Origin: Paludibacteraceae bacterium
Lineage (GTDB): Bacteria > Bacteroidota > Bacteroidia > Bacteroidales > Paludibacteraceae
Assembly: GCA_017551675.1 (NCBI GenBank)
Contig: JAFZLC010000020.1
Span: 1 to 56,330, forward strand
Length of the DNA stretch: 56,330 bases
Direction of reading: 5' to 3'
Within the stretch, counting starts at the first letter, position 1, and every line of letters begins with the position of its first letter. A program made the position numbers and the translations under genes. The notes below the pieces were generated by a model that worked only from the letters and a program-made list of their open reading frames with translations, ran no database searches and was not told the origin of the DNA. Of the stretch, positions 35,942 through 44,816 are shown piece by piece.

Positions 35942-35971
35942 TTGCTAATACAAAAAAATAGAGTATATTTG
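35942..35971 (+). promoter_or_regulatory. Promoter of the GH11-CE15 gene
   Basis: TTG (35942-35944), 19 bp, TATATTTG (35964-35971). The predicted transcript start near 35978 gives an unusually long leader of about 150 nt before ATG 36128. The 35861-35941 stretch is A-rich and shows nothing else. Confidence 0.75.
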
Positions 35972-36052
35972 CCAAGATTTAGAGTCCATTATTACGAAAC
36001 GACAACATATATTACACTATTTATATAGTCAGTGTTAGTATAGTTACGCTAC

Positions 36053-36104
36053 TTTAGAAGATTTTATTACACTTTTAGATTAGATTTAGAAGATTTATTA
36101 CACT
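36053..36104 (+). repeat. Imperfect direct repeat in the xylanase leader
   Basis: TTTAGAAGATTTTATTACACT (36053-36073, 21 bases with one extra T) and TTTAGAAGATTTATTACACT (36085-36104). A further ATTACACT occurs at about 36011. The copies lie within the transcribed leader, so they may act at the RNA level or mark regulator sites; both are inference. Confidence 0.6.
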
Positions 36105-36127
36105 CTATATAACAATTTTATAATACG

Positions 36128-38440
36128 ATGAAAACAATTCCTATGTCATTCTTGTACAATAACCTAAGGTTATGTATAGTATTGCTTTCTTCTTTCACAG
36201 CTACTATTCTATTTAGTGCAAAAGCTGACCCATGCACCCATAACACAAAATATGAGGGAGGGGAAACCGCCACATCAAATAGGATTTCTGATATCGCTAA
36301 CGGGTATAATTACGAACTTTGGCAACAAAACACTGAAACTGGCTCTATGACTGTTTATGGAGGGGATGCTGATTGTGCCTTCAAAGCAAATTGGGACGAT
36401 TCCGGTGATTTTCTCGCTCTTGTTGGTTATTTCGACTTAGAGGCCACTCTGAATTACACAAAACTTGGCAATATCACTGCTGAATATAATCACATAAAAA
36501 ACGGCACTGCTGGAGAATATTCGTACATAGGAGTCCATGGATGGACCAAAAATCCTTTGTTAGAATATTATATTGTGGAAGACTCTTTCACGCCTGACGG
36601 TGAAGGCATGTATTATGAAACAACCGAGTTAGGTTCCTACTCCTTAGATGGAGCCACATACACTTTGTACAAAGGAGACAGATTCAACCACCCCTGCATC
36701 GAAGGTCAAAAAAATTTCACTCAAATCTATGCTGTAAGAAGTGAATTCCGTACATGCGGACACGTTTCTGTTAGCGAGCACTTTAAAATCTGGGAAGAAC
36801 TAGGCATCAAACTAGGAAACATATACGATTGCAAAATCAATTGCGAAACGGGCGGAGGAAAAGGCTCTATCGAATTTACTTTCGCCACCATGTCATGGAA
36901 TGGACAACCAGGACACATCACAGAAGGTGATTCGACTGGCAGTATTATTACGACAGCCAGTGAATATCCTTTAAACTACGACAAAGAAAACACGGGAGCT
37001 GATTGCGCAGACCCGGCAACATTAGACATAAACAATCTAAAGTCTTGCACCTCCCTACCTAATCCATTTGAATGGGCTGATGGTTCTGGTTTAATCACTA
37101 AATTCAGCGACTGGGCTTGCCGCCGCAACGAAATCAAAAGGGAAATCGAACATTGGGAAATCGGAGAAAAACCTGCATTCGACAAGTTGGAAGCCGATTA
37201 CACTGACGGAACCCTAACGGTGAAAGTCTACAACGGACAGAACAGTCTGACATTAACAAGTAATTTGTACATTCCTACTACAGCAGGCACTTACCCTGTC
37301 GTAATTTGTATAGATGAAAACACAGAAGAGTTTTCCTCTTCTATCTTTAATAAATGTCTTATAGTGCCTTTCTCTCACAAACAAATCACAGGCTACTACT
37401 CGGATGGAGGTAGAAGTGAGAATGATCCATTCTACCAACTCTACCCAGGCACATTCGACACAAAAACAGGTTTCTGTGCATGGTCATGGGGTGTCAGTCG
37501 TCTAATCGATGGATTGTATCTTCTGAAAGACAAACTTAACATTAACATTAAACGCATAGCAGTGACAGGACGCTCATGTTCTGGCAAGATAGCTCTTTAT
37601 GCAGGTGCACTCGACGAACGTATCGCACTGACCATCACTCAAGAATCAGGCGACGGCTCACTCAACTCATGGAGAGCTGGAGAAGAATATAACAATGGTG
37701 AGGATTACACTTTTAGCGAAGGATACGACTGGTATTTGAAGCGTTTCGAAAGCACCTTCAAAGGACAAATCGATAAGGTTCCTTATGACCACCACGAGCT
37801 AATCGCCATGATTGCACCTCGTGCATTCCTTGGTCTCTTTAATTCTGGCTTCGACCCTGCAGGGGCTGAAGCATCTTACACTGGAATGAAGGGAGCAGAA
37901 GAGGTATGGAAAGCCATGGACATTGAAGATCGCTTTGGCTATGTGATTGATAATAATATGCAATGCTCTGGTGTAGGCTCAAACCAAAACACAGCCCAAA
38001 CGAAATTCATCAAGAAGTTCCTGTATGATGACAGTACTATTAATACGAATATTAAGAGTTCCACTATCAAAACCGACCAAAGTCATTGGATAAAAGCCTG
38101 GTCTGGCCATAAAATTACAAACGAGGACGATGGAACAAGCGAAATCATCGATAAAAGCGGAGATATTTATACATATTCGTTGTCTCAAAACGTACCAAAT
38201 CCAGTCTTCAACGGAGAAACAAGCATCACCTACAGTTTAGGTGACGAAGGTTATGTCATCCTTTCTCTCTATAATACACTAGGTGTAAAGATAATGGACA
38301 TTGTTAACGGACAAAAATCCGAAGGTGTCCATACCGCAACAATCAATGTAAACTCCTTGCCTAATGGAATTTATCACTATGTAATGAATGTTAACGGATA
38401 TACACTAAGAAATAGCATAATTATAAAACAAAAGAGATAA
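36128..38440 (+). CDS. GH11 xylanase-like / CE15-like bimodular secreted protein with T9SS sorting domain
   Basis: 770 aa. Signal peptide (residues 1-33) then a GH11 beta-jelly-roll (about 35-260) with PLLEYYIVEDS holding the nucleophile Glu146 and NCETGGGKGS holding the acid/base Glu240; GH11 enzymes cut xylan endo-wise. Residues about 300-640 form an alpha/beta hydrolase of the CE15 glucuronoyl esterase type, which would split the ester between lignin and glucuronoxylan: Ser483 in GRSCSGK, Glu506 in QESG exactly 23 residues later as in fungal enzymes, Lys487, and DHHELIAMIAPR at 554-565. Two departures: the usual GCSRxGK reads GRSCSGK, and the segment where the catalytic His is expected (about 604-620, FGYVIDNNMQCSGVG) has no His. 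The end (about 690-770, PNPVFNGETSITYSL to IIIKQKR) is a type A T9SS sorting domain. Own promoter and terminator. Confidence 0.85.
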   Translation: MKTIPMSFLYNNLRLCIVLLSSFTATILFSAKADPCTHNTKYEGGETATSNRISDIANGYNYELWQQNTETGSMTVYGGDADCAFKANWDDSGDFLALVGYFDLEATLNYTKLGNITAEYNHIKNGTAGEYSYIGVHGWTKNPLLEYYIVEDSFTPDGEGMYYETTELGSYSLDGATYTLYKGDRFNHPCIEGQKNFTQIYAVRSEFRTCGHVSVSEHFKIWEELGIKLGNIYDCKINCETGGGKGSIEFTFATMSWNGQPGHITEGDSTGSIITTASEYPLNYDKENTGADCADPATLDINNLKSCTSLPNPFEWADGSGLITKFSDWACRRNEIKREIEHWEIGEKPAFDKLEADYTDGTLTVKVYNGQNSLTLTSNLYIPTTAGTYPVVICIDENTEEFSSSIFNKCLIVPFSHKQITGYYSDGGRSENDPFYQLYPGTFDTKTGFCAWSWGVSRLIDGLYLLKDKLNINIKRIAVTGRSCSGKIALYAGALDERIALTITQESGDGSLNSWRAGEEYNNGEDYTFSEGYDWYLKRFESTFKGQIDKVPYDHHELIAMIAPRAFLGLFNSGFDPAGAEASYTGMKGAEEVWKAMDIEDRFGYVIDNNMQCSGVGSNQNTAQTKFIKKFLYDDSTINTNIKSSTIKTDQSHWIKAWSGHKITNEDDGTSEIIDKSGDIYTYSLSQNVPNPVFNGETSITYSLGDEGYVILSLYNTLGVKIMDIVNGQKSEGVHTATINVNSLPNGIYHYVMNVNGYTLRNSIIIKQKR

Positions 38441-38472
38441 AGTGAGTGCCAAAAATTTGGCACCTCACTTTC
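38439..38472 (+). terminator. Terminator after GH11-CE15 gene
   Basis: AAGTGAG-TGCCAAA pairs with TTTGGCA-C-CTCACTT with one bulged base, followed by TCTTTG. The hairpin starts at the stop codon. Confidence 0.75.
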
Positions 38473-38929
38473 TTTGCGTTGTCTTCTATATGACAATGGA
38501 AAAAACCTGAAAATTGCAACATAAACATCTCATTTTCTAAGCATTAACATAATAAATCACCTGTTTTTGTTTTTTTATTTTGACAAAATTTTCTTCTTAT
38601 TTGCCAAATTTTTCATAGTCAATAACCATATTCCAACCTATTTTTGTAGCGTTGAGATGTATGAATGAAATGTTGTTTATCCAACTTGATGATTTTGTCT
38701 GTTGAACTTTTGGATAATGAGATGTTACTTTCACTGAGCGAAAAAAATTAATTTGATACATTATTACATTATTACATGAATTAAAACCATTATTATTATG
38801 AAACGACTTGATTTTTCACTTACCTATGTATTGTCGTCTTTTGACAATGTCAAGAAACGACTTGCGCCTTTCGGATTTCGAAACAATTTATTACATTTTA
38901 TAAAACAATCAACATTAAATCTAACACAG
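38473..38929 (+). promoter_or_regulatory. Long upstream region of the GH11-GH11-CBM6-GH8 gene
   Basis: A -7 element TATTTTTG lies at 38639-38646 without a good -33 partner. From a start near 38653 the leader would be about 145 nt to ATG 38798 or 277 nt to ATG 38930. It contains ATTATTAC in tandem at about 38760-38775 and a GATACATTATTACATT segment. Like the 36128 gene, the leader is long and rich in ATTAC motifs. No other gene is visible in this stretch. Confidence 0.45.
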
Positions 38930-41900
38930 ATGAACGCAAAAAAAATGACAGTGCGCAGGCTTATTGCCACCGCATGTATGACAGGACTTATGTTCGTGTC
39001 AGGATTTAACAGTTTTGCGGCTGATCCATGTTCGATGAGTCCTAACGTTAGTGGAGGACAAAAAATCGATTTCGGTGGAGGAAACCAAAAAATTGGAAAT
39101 ACGCAATCTGGTTATAGCTACGAGTTGTGGCGTAACGGAGGTGGTTCTGGTTCAATCACTCTTTACAATCAAGAAGCTGCTTTTAAAGCTGAATGGAATA
39201 ATGCAGGTGATTATCTAGGACGTGTAGGTAAATCATGGAGCAACAAACCATCAGTTGATAATCTTGGTGGTAACTTGGTGGTTGAATACCAATTCACCAA
39301 GTCTGGTAATGATGGTGGATCTTATTCATACGTAGGAATCTACGGTTGGATGGATAATCCACAAATCGAGTATTACATCGTAGATGACTGGTTGCACGAT
39401 CGTGGAACACCAGGTGGTAGCTACATAGGTTCCAAAAAAGGTACCATTACTGTAGATGGTGAGGAATATGCTGTTTGGACAGGTACTCGTACTGGAGAGT
39501 CTAAATGGGGTAACTCTACCTTCACTCAAATCTTCAGTATCCGTCAAAAACGTCGTCAATGTGGTACTATCCACGTTTCTGAGCACTTCAGACAATGGAA
39601 GAAATTAGGTTTGAACCTCGGTGGTTTGATGGAATGCCAAATCTTGGCTGAAGCTGGTGGTGGTTCTGGTTACGTAGATTTCAAATACGCAAAGATGGAG
39701 ATTAACAACGATTCTAGCGATGGAAACAGTTCTTCTAGCACCAATACAAACACAAACACCAATACAAATACTAACACCAATACTAACACTAATACAAATA
39801 CCAATACTAACACTAACACCAATACAAATACTAACGCTAGTACGACTACAAAGGATCCTGTAGATCCATGTTCTCAGAACAATAAGTTCTCTGGTGGAAA
39901 GCAAGTATCTGGTCAGGGACTTCAAGATGTTGGTAATGGTTATCACCTTGAAATCTGGAGTGACGAAGGAAATCCAGGTTACATGACTGCATTCGGTGGC
40001 GAAGCTGAATGTGCATTCAAGGCAAACTGGAACAACTCCGGTGACTTCCTTGCTCGTGTAGGTTACTATGATGGAAGTGCATCAAAGAAACATGCTGCAC
40101 TTGACCCAATCATCGCTGGTTACAAATACACGAAGAACGGTGGAGGATCCAACTATTCTTACATCGGTATCTATGGTTGGACTAAGAATCCGTTGACCGA
40201 GTATTATATTGTAGACGACTCCTTCGGAGGTGGCGGAAACTTCTATGGTGCAACCGACAAAGGAACCTACACTGTGGATGGTGTTACATACACATTGAAA
40301 GTTGGTACGAGAGTGAATGCACCTTCTATTGATGGTACTCAGACATTCACACAAATCTTTGCAGTTCGTTCTTCTTATACAAACTGTGGAACCATCAATG
40401 TTACCGAGCACTTCAAAGCATGGGAGCAAAAGGGTGTTACATTAGGTGGTGTCTATGACTGTAAATTCTTATGTGAGTCAGGTGGTGGACAAGGTTCCAT
40501 CGAATACTCATACGCTTCTATGTGCTGGAACGGTTGTAAGGGTGCAGGATCCATCTGCGGTGGAGAACTCCCTGAGCCAGAACCAACAGAAACAGAAGAA
40601 CCTTACAAAGGTGTAATCGCTATCCCTGGTAGAATCGAGGCAGAGAACTACGATAAGGGAGGTAACGGATTCGGTTATTCTGATACTGATGATGAGAATG
40701 AAGGTGGCAAATACCGTAATGATGGTGTAGATATCGAAACAGGTGGTACTGGCTACGCAATTGGTCACACAACAACTGACGAATGGTTGAAATATTCAAT
40801 AAAAGTAGACTCTACTGCTACATATGAGATTTCAGCTTACACTTCTAATGGTATTAATGATGTTGAAATCATCATCGAAGTAGATAAGAAGAATGTATGT
40901 ACTTTGACCGCAGATGGAAATGGTGGTAACGATTGGGATACCTATAAATTAACCTCAAAAGAAAAGGTTCAACTAACCGCTGGTGAACATACATTGAAGA
41001 TCAAGTATGGAACTACATATTGCAACATCGATTATGTAGACATCTTACCTGTCGGTAGCTCATCAAGCACTGATCCTGGCACTGACCCTGGAACAGATCC
41101 TGGCACTGACCCTGGTACTACAACTACTAGCTCATCCACATTCTTTGACGGTGATTCATACTTCGGTCCTGATTGCGACAGCAAAAACTACACAGGTGCT
41201 TACTATACTGGTAACTACACTAGCTTGTTCAAGACTTACTTAGGTAAGACTGATGAGGAAATCGCTAGCAAGATGGATAAACTTTGGAATCACTATTTCA
41301 AAGGTAACAAAGACAACGAAGCAGTATACTTCGAAAACGGCAGTGAAGCTTATATCAAGGATATCAACAACAATGACGTTCGTTCCGAGGGTATGTCATA
41401 CGGTATGATGATTTGTGTGCAAACCAATCACAAGACTGAGTTCGACAAACTTTGGAAATGGGCAAAGAACCACATGTGGCACAAAGGTGACGGATGGGAT
41501 GGTTACTTCGCTTGGCAATGTTATGATTCAGGACAACAGAAAGATCCAAACTGTGCACCTGATGGTGAAATGTACTTTATGATGTCACTGCTCTTCGCTG
41601 CTAACCGTTGGCATGACGATCAATACATGGAGGATGCTCAATACATCTTGAAGAGAATGTGGGATAATCCAAATCACTCATTGTTCAACCAACAACATAA
41701 TATCATCACATTCCAACCTCAGGGTAACGAAAGTAACTTCTCTGACCCTTCATACGACTTGCCTGCATTCGTTGATTTGTTCTCTCGTTGGTCAACCACC
41801 AACAAAGACAGATGGGCTGCAGCCGCTGAAGCAACTCGTACTCACTTGTACAAATCTTCTAACACAAGATCAGGTTTGTTCTCCGACTACAACAACTTCG

Positions 41901-42697
41901 ACGGAACACCTCATGGAGTAAGTTACAACTCTAACGCAGAGAAGTATATGTACGATGCTATGCGTTGCGCTATGAACTTCGGTATGGACTACTATTTGTT
42001 CGGAAAAGATGCTTCTAGACAAGAGGAGATGGCAAAGAGACTTATCGACTTCTTTGACAACAACGGATATAAGAACGCTCGTTTCAACTGGGATGGTTCA
42101 AATCCTAGTGAGTCATACACTCTTGGTGAGGCTGGTGCTAATGCCGTAGCTTGCTACGCATTGGTAAACGATCCAAGTTACGAATCTAAGATCAAGACTA
42201 ATTTGAAGAAAGCTTGGGATGGTAGCTTGATGACAGGTCAATACCGTTACTACGACGGTTTGGTTCACTACTTGGCAATGCTTCACTTGTCTGGAAACTT
42301 CAAAATTTGGAAACCAACTCCTGATATCACAGAATTGACAGTTGACGGAAACTCTTACAACAATCAAACTTATACAGAAGAGACAACTATCGACGAATTT
42401 AAAGATTGCAAATTGTATAGAGTTACTATCAAATGCAACGGTGGCAACGGCGTTGAACTTAACTCAGCTGACCAACAAGTCATTGTATTGGCTCCAAACC
42501 CAGCAGAGAACTACTTCAGCGTTAATAGCTCTGTAGCAATCGAAAATGTTACAATCTTCAATATGATGGGTCAAATCCTTCTCGCTGAAGATAGCAACTT
42601 CGAGTCAATCCAGATCTCTTTACCTGCAGGTGTATACTCAGTTAAGATTCAAACTGCAGACGGTAAGTCAACTGTTAAAAAATTACAAGTGAAATAA
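38930..42697 (+). CDS. Multimodular xylanase GH11-GH11-CBM6-GH8 with T9SS sorting domain
   Basis: 1255 aa from ATG 38930, which gives MNAKKMTVRRLIATACMTGLMFVSGFNSFA as signal peptide; ATG 38798 in the same frame adds 44 residues and is less likely because it buries the signal. Domains in order: GH11 (about 30-265; nucleophile Glu147 in QIEYYIVDD, acid/base Glu241 in LAEAGGGSG); linker of 16 Thr-Asn pairs (271-302); second GH11 (about 308-545; Glu424 and Glu516); CBM6 (about 560-710, IPGRIEAENYDKGG to YCNIDYVDI) binding xylan; DPGT-repeat linker; GH8 (about 735-1140; acid Glu820 in RSEGMSYGM, Asp878 in APDGEMYF, base Asp1009 in YMYDAMR); a C-terminal region; T9SS sorting domain from APNPAENYF to KLQVK. 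Two endo-xylanases and a GH8 acting on xylan or xylo-oligosaccharides on one chain suggest coupled hydrolysis at the cell surface or outside the cell. Confidence 0.9.
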   Translation: MNAKKMTVRRLIATACMTGLMFVSGFNSFAADPCSMSPNVSGGQKIDFGGGNQKIGNTQSGYSYELWRNGGGSGSITLYNQEAAFKAEWNNAGDYLGRVGKSWSNKPSVDNLGGNLVVEYQFTKSGNDGGSYSYVGIYGWMDNPQIEYYIVDDWLHDRGTPGGSYIGSKKGTITVDGEEYAVWTGTRTGESKWGNSTFTQIFSIRQKRRQCGTIHVSEHFRQWKKLGLNLGGLMECQILAEAGGGSGYVDFKYAKMEINNDSSDGNSSSSTNTNTNTNTNTNTNTNTNTNTNTNTNTNTNTNASTTTKDPVDPCSQNNKFSGGKQVSGQGLQDVGNGYHLEIWSDEGNPGYMTAFGGEAECAFKANWNNSGDFLARVGYYDGSASKKHAALDPIIAGYKYTKNGGGSNYSYIGIYGWTKNPLTEYYIVDDSFGGGGNFYGATDKGTYTVDGVTYTLKVGTRVNAPSIDGTQTFTQIFAVRSSYTNCGTINVTEHFKAWEQKGVTLGGVYDCKFLCESGGGQGSIEYSYASMCWNGCKGAGSICGGELPEPEPTETEEPYKGVIAIPGRIEAENYDKGGNGFGYSDTDDENEGGKYRNDGVDIETGGTGYAIGHTTTDEWLKYSIKVDSTATYEISAYTSNGINDVEIIIEVDKKNVCTLTADGNGGNDWDTYKLTSKEKVQLTAGEHTLKIKYGTTYCNIDYVDILPVGSSSSTDPGTDPGTDPGTDPGTTTTSSSTFFDGDSYFGPDCDSKNYTGAYYTGNYTSLFKTYLGKTDEEIASKMDKLWNHYFKGNKDNEAVYFENGSEAYIKDINNNDVRSEGMSYGMMICVQTNHKTEFDKLWKWAKNHMWHKGDGWDGYFAWQCYDSGQQKDPNCAPDGEMYFMMSLLFAANRWHDDQYMEDAQYILKRMWDNPNHSLFNQQHNIITFQPQGNESNFSDPSYDLPAFVDLFSRWSTTNKDRWAAAAEATRTHLYKSSNTRSGLFSDYNNFDGTPHGVSYNSNAEKYMYDAMRCAMNFGMDYYLFGKDASRQEEMAKRLIDFFDNNGYKNARFNWDGSNPSESYTLGEAGANAVACYALVNDPSYESKIKTNLKKAWDGSLMTGQYRYYDGLVHYLAMLHLSGNFKIWKPTPDITELTVDGNSYNNQTYTEETTIDEFKDCKLYRVTIKCNGGNGVELNSADQQVIVLAPNPAENYFSVNSSVAIENVTIFNMMGQILLAEDSNFESIQISLPAGVYSVKIQTADGKSTVKKLQVK
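39740..39835 (+). repeat. Hexanucleotide repeat encoding (Thr-Asn)16
   Basis: Sixteen consecutive units of the form ACN AAY within the linker between the two GH11 domains. The codons vary (ACC/ACA/ACT, AAT/AAC), so the DNA repeat is imperfect, which limits but does not prevent slippage; any change of whole units keeps the frame. Confidence 0.95.
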
Positions 42698-42730
42698 ACT
42701 AGCTTAAACTAAATATTCACTGTATATCTT

Positions 42731-42768
42731 AAGTGGAGGTAACCATCAAGGTTACCTCCACTTTTTTT
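42731..42768 (+). terminator. Terminator after xylanase gene
   Basis: Perfect 14-bp arms AAGTGGAGGTAACC / GGTTACCTCCACTT, 5-nt loop ATCAA, then seven T. Confidence 0.95.
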
Positions 42769-42850
42769 CATTCCATCAATCGTTTACCATTCCTCTCAAA
42801 TTTCATAATCTTCACTCCCCTCATCAAAGTAATTTTGTGAAATCTCCGTA

Positions 42851-42876
42851 AATCTTAATTAAGATTCCTATCTTTG
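42851..42876 (+). promoter_or_regulatory. thrC promoter with overlapping palindrome
   Basis: AATCTTAATTAAGATT (42851-42866) is a perfect 16-bp palindrome placed just upstream of the -7 element TATCTTTG (42869-42876). It would cover the spacer, where a repressor or activator could act. ATG of thrC is at 42910. Confidence 0.5.
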
Positions 42877-42909
42877 CAAAACTATTTTGCAAAATAACAA
42901 ATTAACAAT

Positions 42910-44208
42910 ATGAAGTACTACAGTACCAACCAAAAAGCCGACAAAGCCACACTTCAAGAGGCTGTGGTGAAAGGATTGGCTTCCGACAGAGGCTTATTCA
43001 TGCCTGAAGTCATCAAACAACTACCAGCATCTTTCTTCGACAAGATGAAAGATTTATCTTTTCAAGAAATCGCATATACAGTAGCCGATGCTTTTTTCGG
43101 CGACGATGTTGATGCTGAATCCTTAAAAAAGATTGTTTACGACACATTAAGCTTCGACGTGCCTCTTGTTCACGTCAATGACAACATATATAGTTTGGAA
43201 CTATTCCACGGTCCTACCCTTGCATTCAAAGATGTAGGCGCCAGATTCATGTCCCGTCTATTAGGCTATTTCATCAAAAAAGAGGGACAAAAAGAGGTGA
43301 ACGTACTCGTTGCCACTTCCGGCGATACTGGTTCTGCTGTAGCCAATGGCTTCCTTGGCGTGAATGGTATCCATGTCTATGTATTATATCCAAAAGGAAA
43401 GGTAAGTCCTATTCAAGAGTGTCAGTTCACCACCCTCGGTGAAAATATCACCGCCTTAGAAATCGATGGCGTTTTCGACGACTGTCAAGCTCTTGTTAAA
43501 TCTGCTTTCATGGATAAAGAGTTGAATGCTCACATGAAACTAACCTCTGCCAACTCCATAAATGTGGCACGTTTCCTTCCTCAAGCATTCTACTACTTCT
43601 ATGCAGTGGCTCAATTGCATAAACTAGGCATCAAAAAAGATATTGTCATTTGCGTGCCATCCGGCAATTTCGGGAACATCACTGCAGGTCTATTCGGCAA
43701 ACGCATGGGTATGCCTGTTAGTCGTTTCATCGCAGCCAACAACCGCAACGACATCTTCTATCAATATCTACAAACGGGAGAATACAAACCAAAAGCTTCC
43801 GTTCAAACTATCGCCAACGCAATGGACGTGGGAGACCCTAGCAACTTCGCACGCGTCCTCGCCCTATATGGTTCTCACAAAGCCATCTGCGAAGACATAT
43901 CTGGTTGCACCTACACAGACGATCAAATCAGAGAGACTCTCAAGAAGTGCTACAAAGAACACAAATACCTTCTCGATCCTCATGGTGCTGTGGGTTACCG
44001 TGCATTATCTGAAATGTTGAAGCCTAATGAGACAGGTGTTTTCTTAGAGACTGCCCACCCAGCCAAATTCAAAGATACAGTAGAAGGAATTATTGGCGAA
44101 CCTGTTGTTATTCCTCAGAAACTTCAAGAGTTTATGAAAGGAAAGAAACAAAGCATCGAATTACCAAAAGATTTCGAAACATTCAAATCCTACTTATTGA
44201 AACAATAA
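42910..44208 (+). CDS. thrC: Threonine synthase
   Basis: 432 aa, PLP enzyme turning O-phosphohomoserine to threonine. Start MKYYSTNQKADKATLQEAVVKGLASDRGLFMPE is typical; the PLP lysine is Lys107 in GPTLAFKDVGARF, the phosphate-binding loop is VPSGNFGNITAG, and NVLVATSGDTGSAVANGF is also present. First gene of a tight run with hisH and hisF, 5 bp before hisH. Confidence 0.97.
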   Translation: MKYYSTNQKADKATLQEAVVKGLASDRGLFMPEVIKQLPASFFDKMKDLSFQEIAYTVADAFFGDDVDAESLKKIVYDTLSFDVPLVHVNDNIYSLELFHGPTLAFKDVGARFMSRLLGYFIKKEGQKEVNVLVATSGDTGSAVANGFLGVNGIHVYVLYPKGKVSPIQECQFTTLGENITALEIDGVFDDCQALVKSAFMDKELNAHMKLTSANSINVARFLPQAFYYFYAVAQLHKLGIKKDIVICVPSGNFGNITAGLFGKRMGMPVSRFIAANNRNDIFYQYLQTGEYKPKASVQTIANAMDVGDPSNFARVLALYGSHKAICEDISGCTYTDDQIRETLKKCYKEHKYLLDPHGAVGYRALSEMLKPNETGVFLETAHPAKFKDTVEGIIGEPVVIPQKLQEFMKGKKQSIELPKDFETFKSYLLKQ

Positions 44209-44213
44209 ATAAG

Positions 44214-44816
44214 ATGAACGTTGTCATTATAAAATACAATGCTGGCAATATCTTTTCTGTTGACTATGCTCTTAGAAGATTAGGCGTAAACGCTGAAATC
44301 ACGGGAGACATTGAAAAGATACAGAAAGCAGACAAAGTAATATTTCCTGGCGTCGGTGAAGCCGAAACAACCATGAAATACCTCAAGGAGCATTCGTTGG
44401 ACAAAGTCATCAAAGGTCTTAGTCAGCCCACTCTTGGCATCTGTATCGGTATGCAACTGATGTGTCAGTCATCCGAAGAGGCAGCCAACGGGAAAGTGGA
44501 ATGTTTAGGCATCTTTGACGAAGAGGTGAAACGATTCATACCAAACGCACAAATCAACAAGGTGCCTCACATGGGATGGAATACGATTCACAACCTCAAA
44601 AGCACACTATTCGAAGGGCTTCCGGACAATCCTTACTTCTACTACGTTCATAGCTACTATGCTACAAAAGGAATAGATACGGTTGCCACCACCGATTATA
44701 TGCACCCTTACAGTGCTGCTTTGCAAAAAGATAATTTTTATGCTGTACAATTTCACCCAGAAAAAAGCGGTTCCATGGGGGAAATCATACTTAAAAACTT
44801 TTTGAACCTATGTTAG
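44214..44816 (+). CDS. hisH: Imidazole glycerol phosphate synthase, glutaminase subunit
   Basis: 200 aa class I amidotransferase. Nucleophile Cys77 in [12 protein letters not shown], oxyanion [10 protein letters not shown], and the His/Glu pair in [11 protein letters not shown]. Supplies ammonia to HisF. Ends 7 bp inside hisF, so the two are translationally coupled. Confidence 0.96.
   Translation: MNVVIIKYNAGNIFSVDYALRRLGVNAEITGDIEKIQKADKVIFPGVGEAETTMKYLKEHSLDKVIKGLSQPTLGICIGMQLMCQSSEEAANGKVECLGIFDEEVKRFIPNAQINKVPHMGWNTIHNLKSTLFEGLPDNPYFYYVHSYYATKGIDTVATTDYMHPYSAALQKDNFYAVQFHPEKSGSMGEIILKNFLNLC

Noticed and set aside
38798-38929. Upstream ATG adding 44 residues to the multimodular xylanase
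   Set aside because: It would place the signal peptide after 44 charged and mixed residues; kept only as an alternative. The extension may simply be part of the leader.
39740-39835. Short tandem repeats that could suggest a CRISPR-like array
   Set aside because: The unit is 6 bp, has no spacers and is in frame as Thr-Asn; it is a protein linker.
39605-39946. 113-codon minus-strand frame rich in Ile/Ser/Cys/Val
   Set aside because: Antisense reading of the Thr-Asn repeat and flanking GH11 codons.
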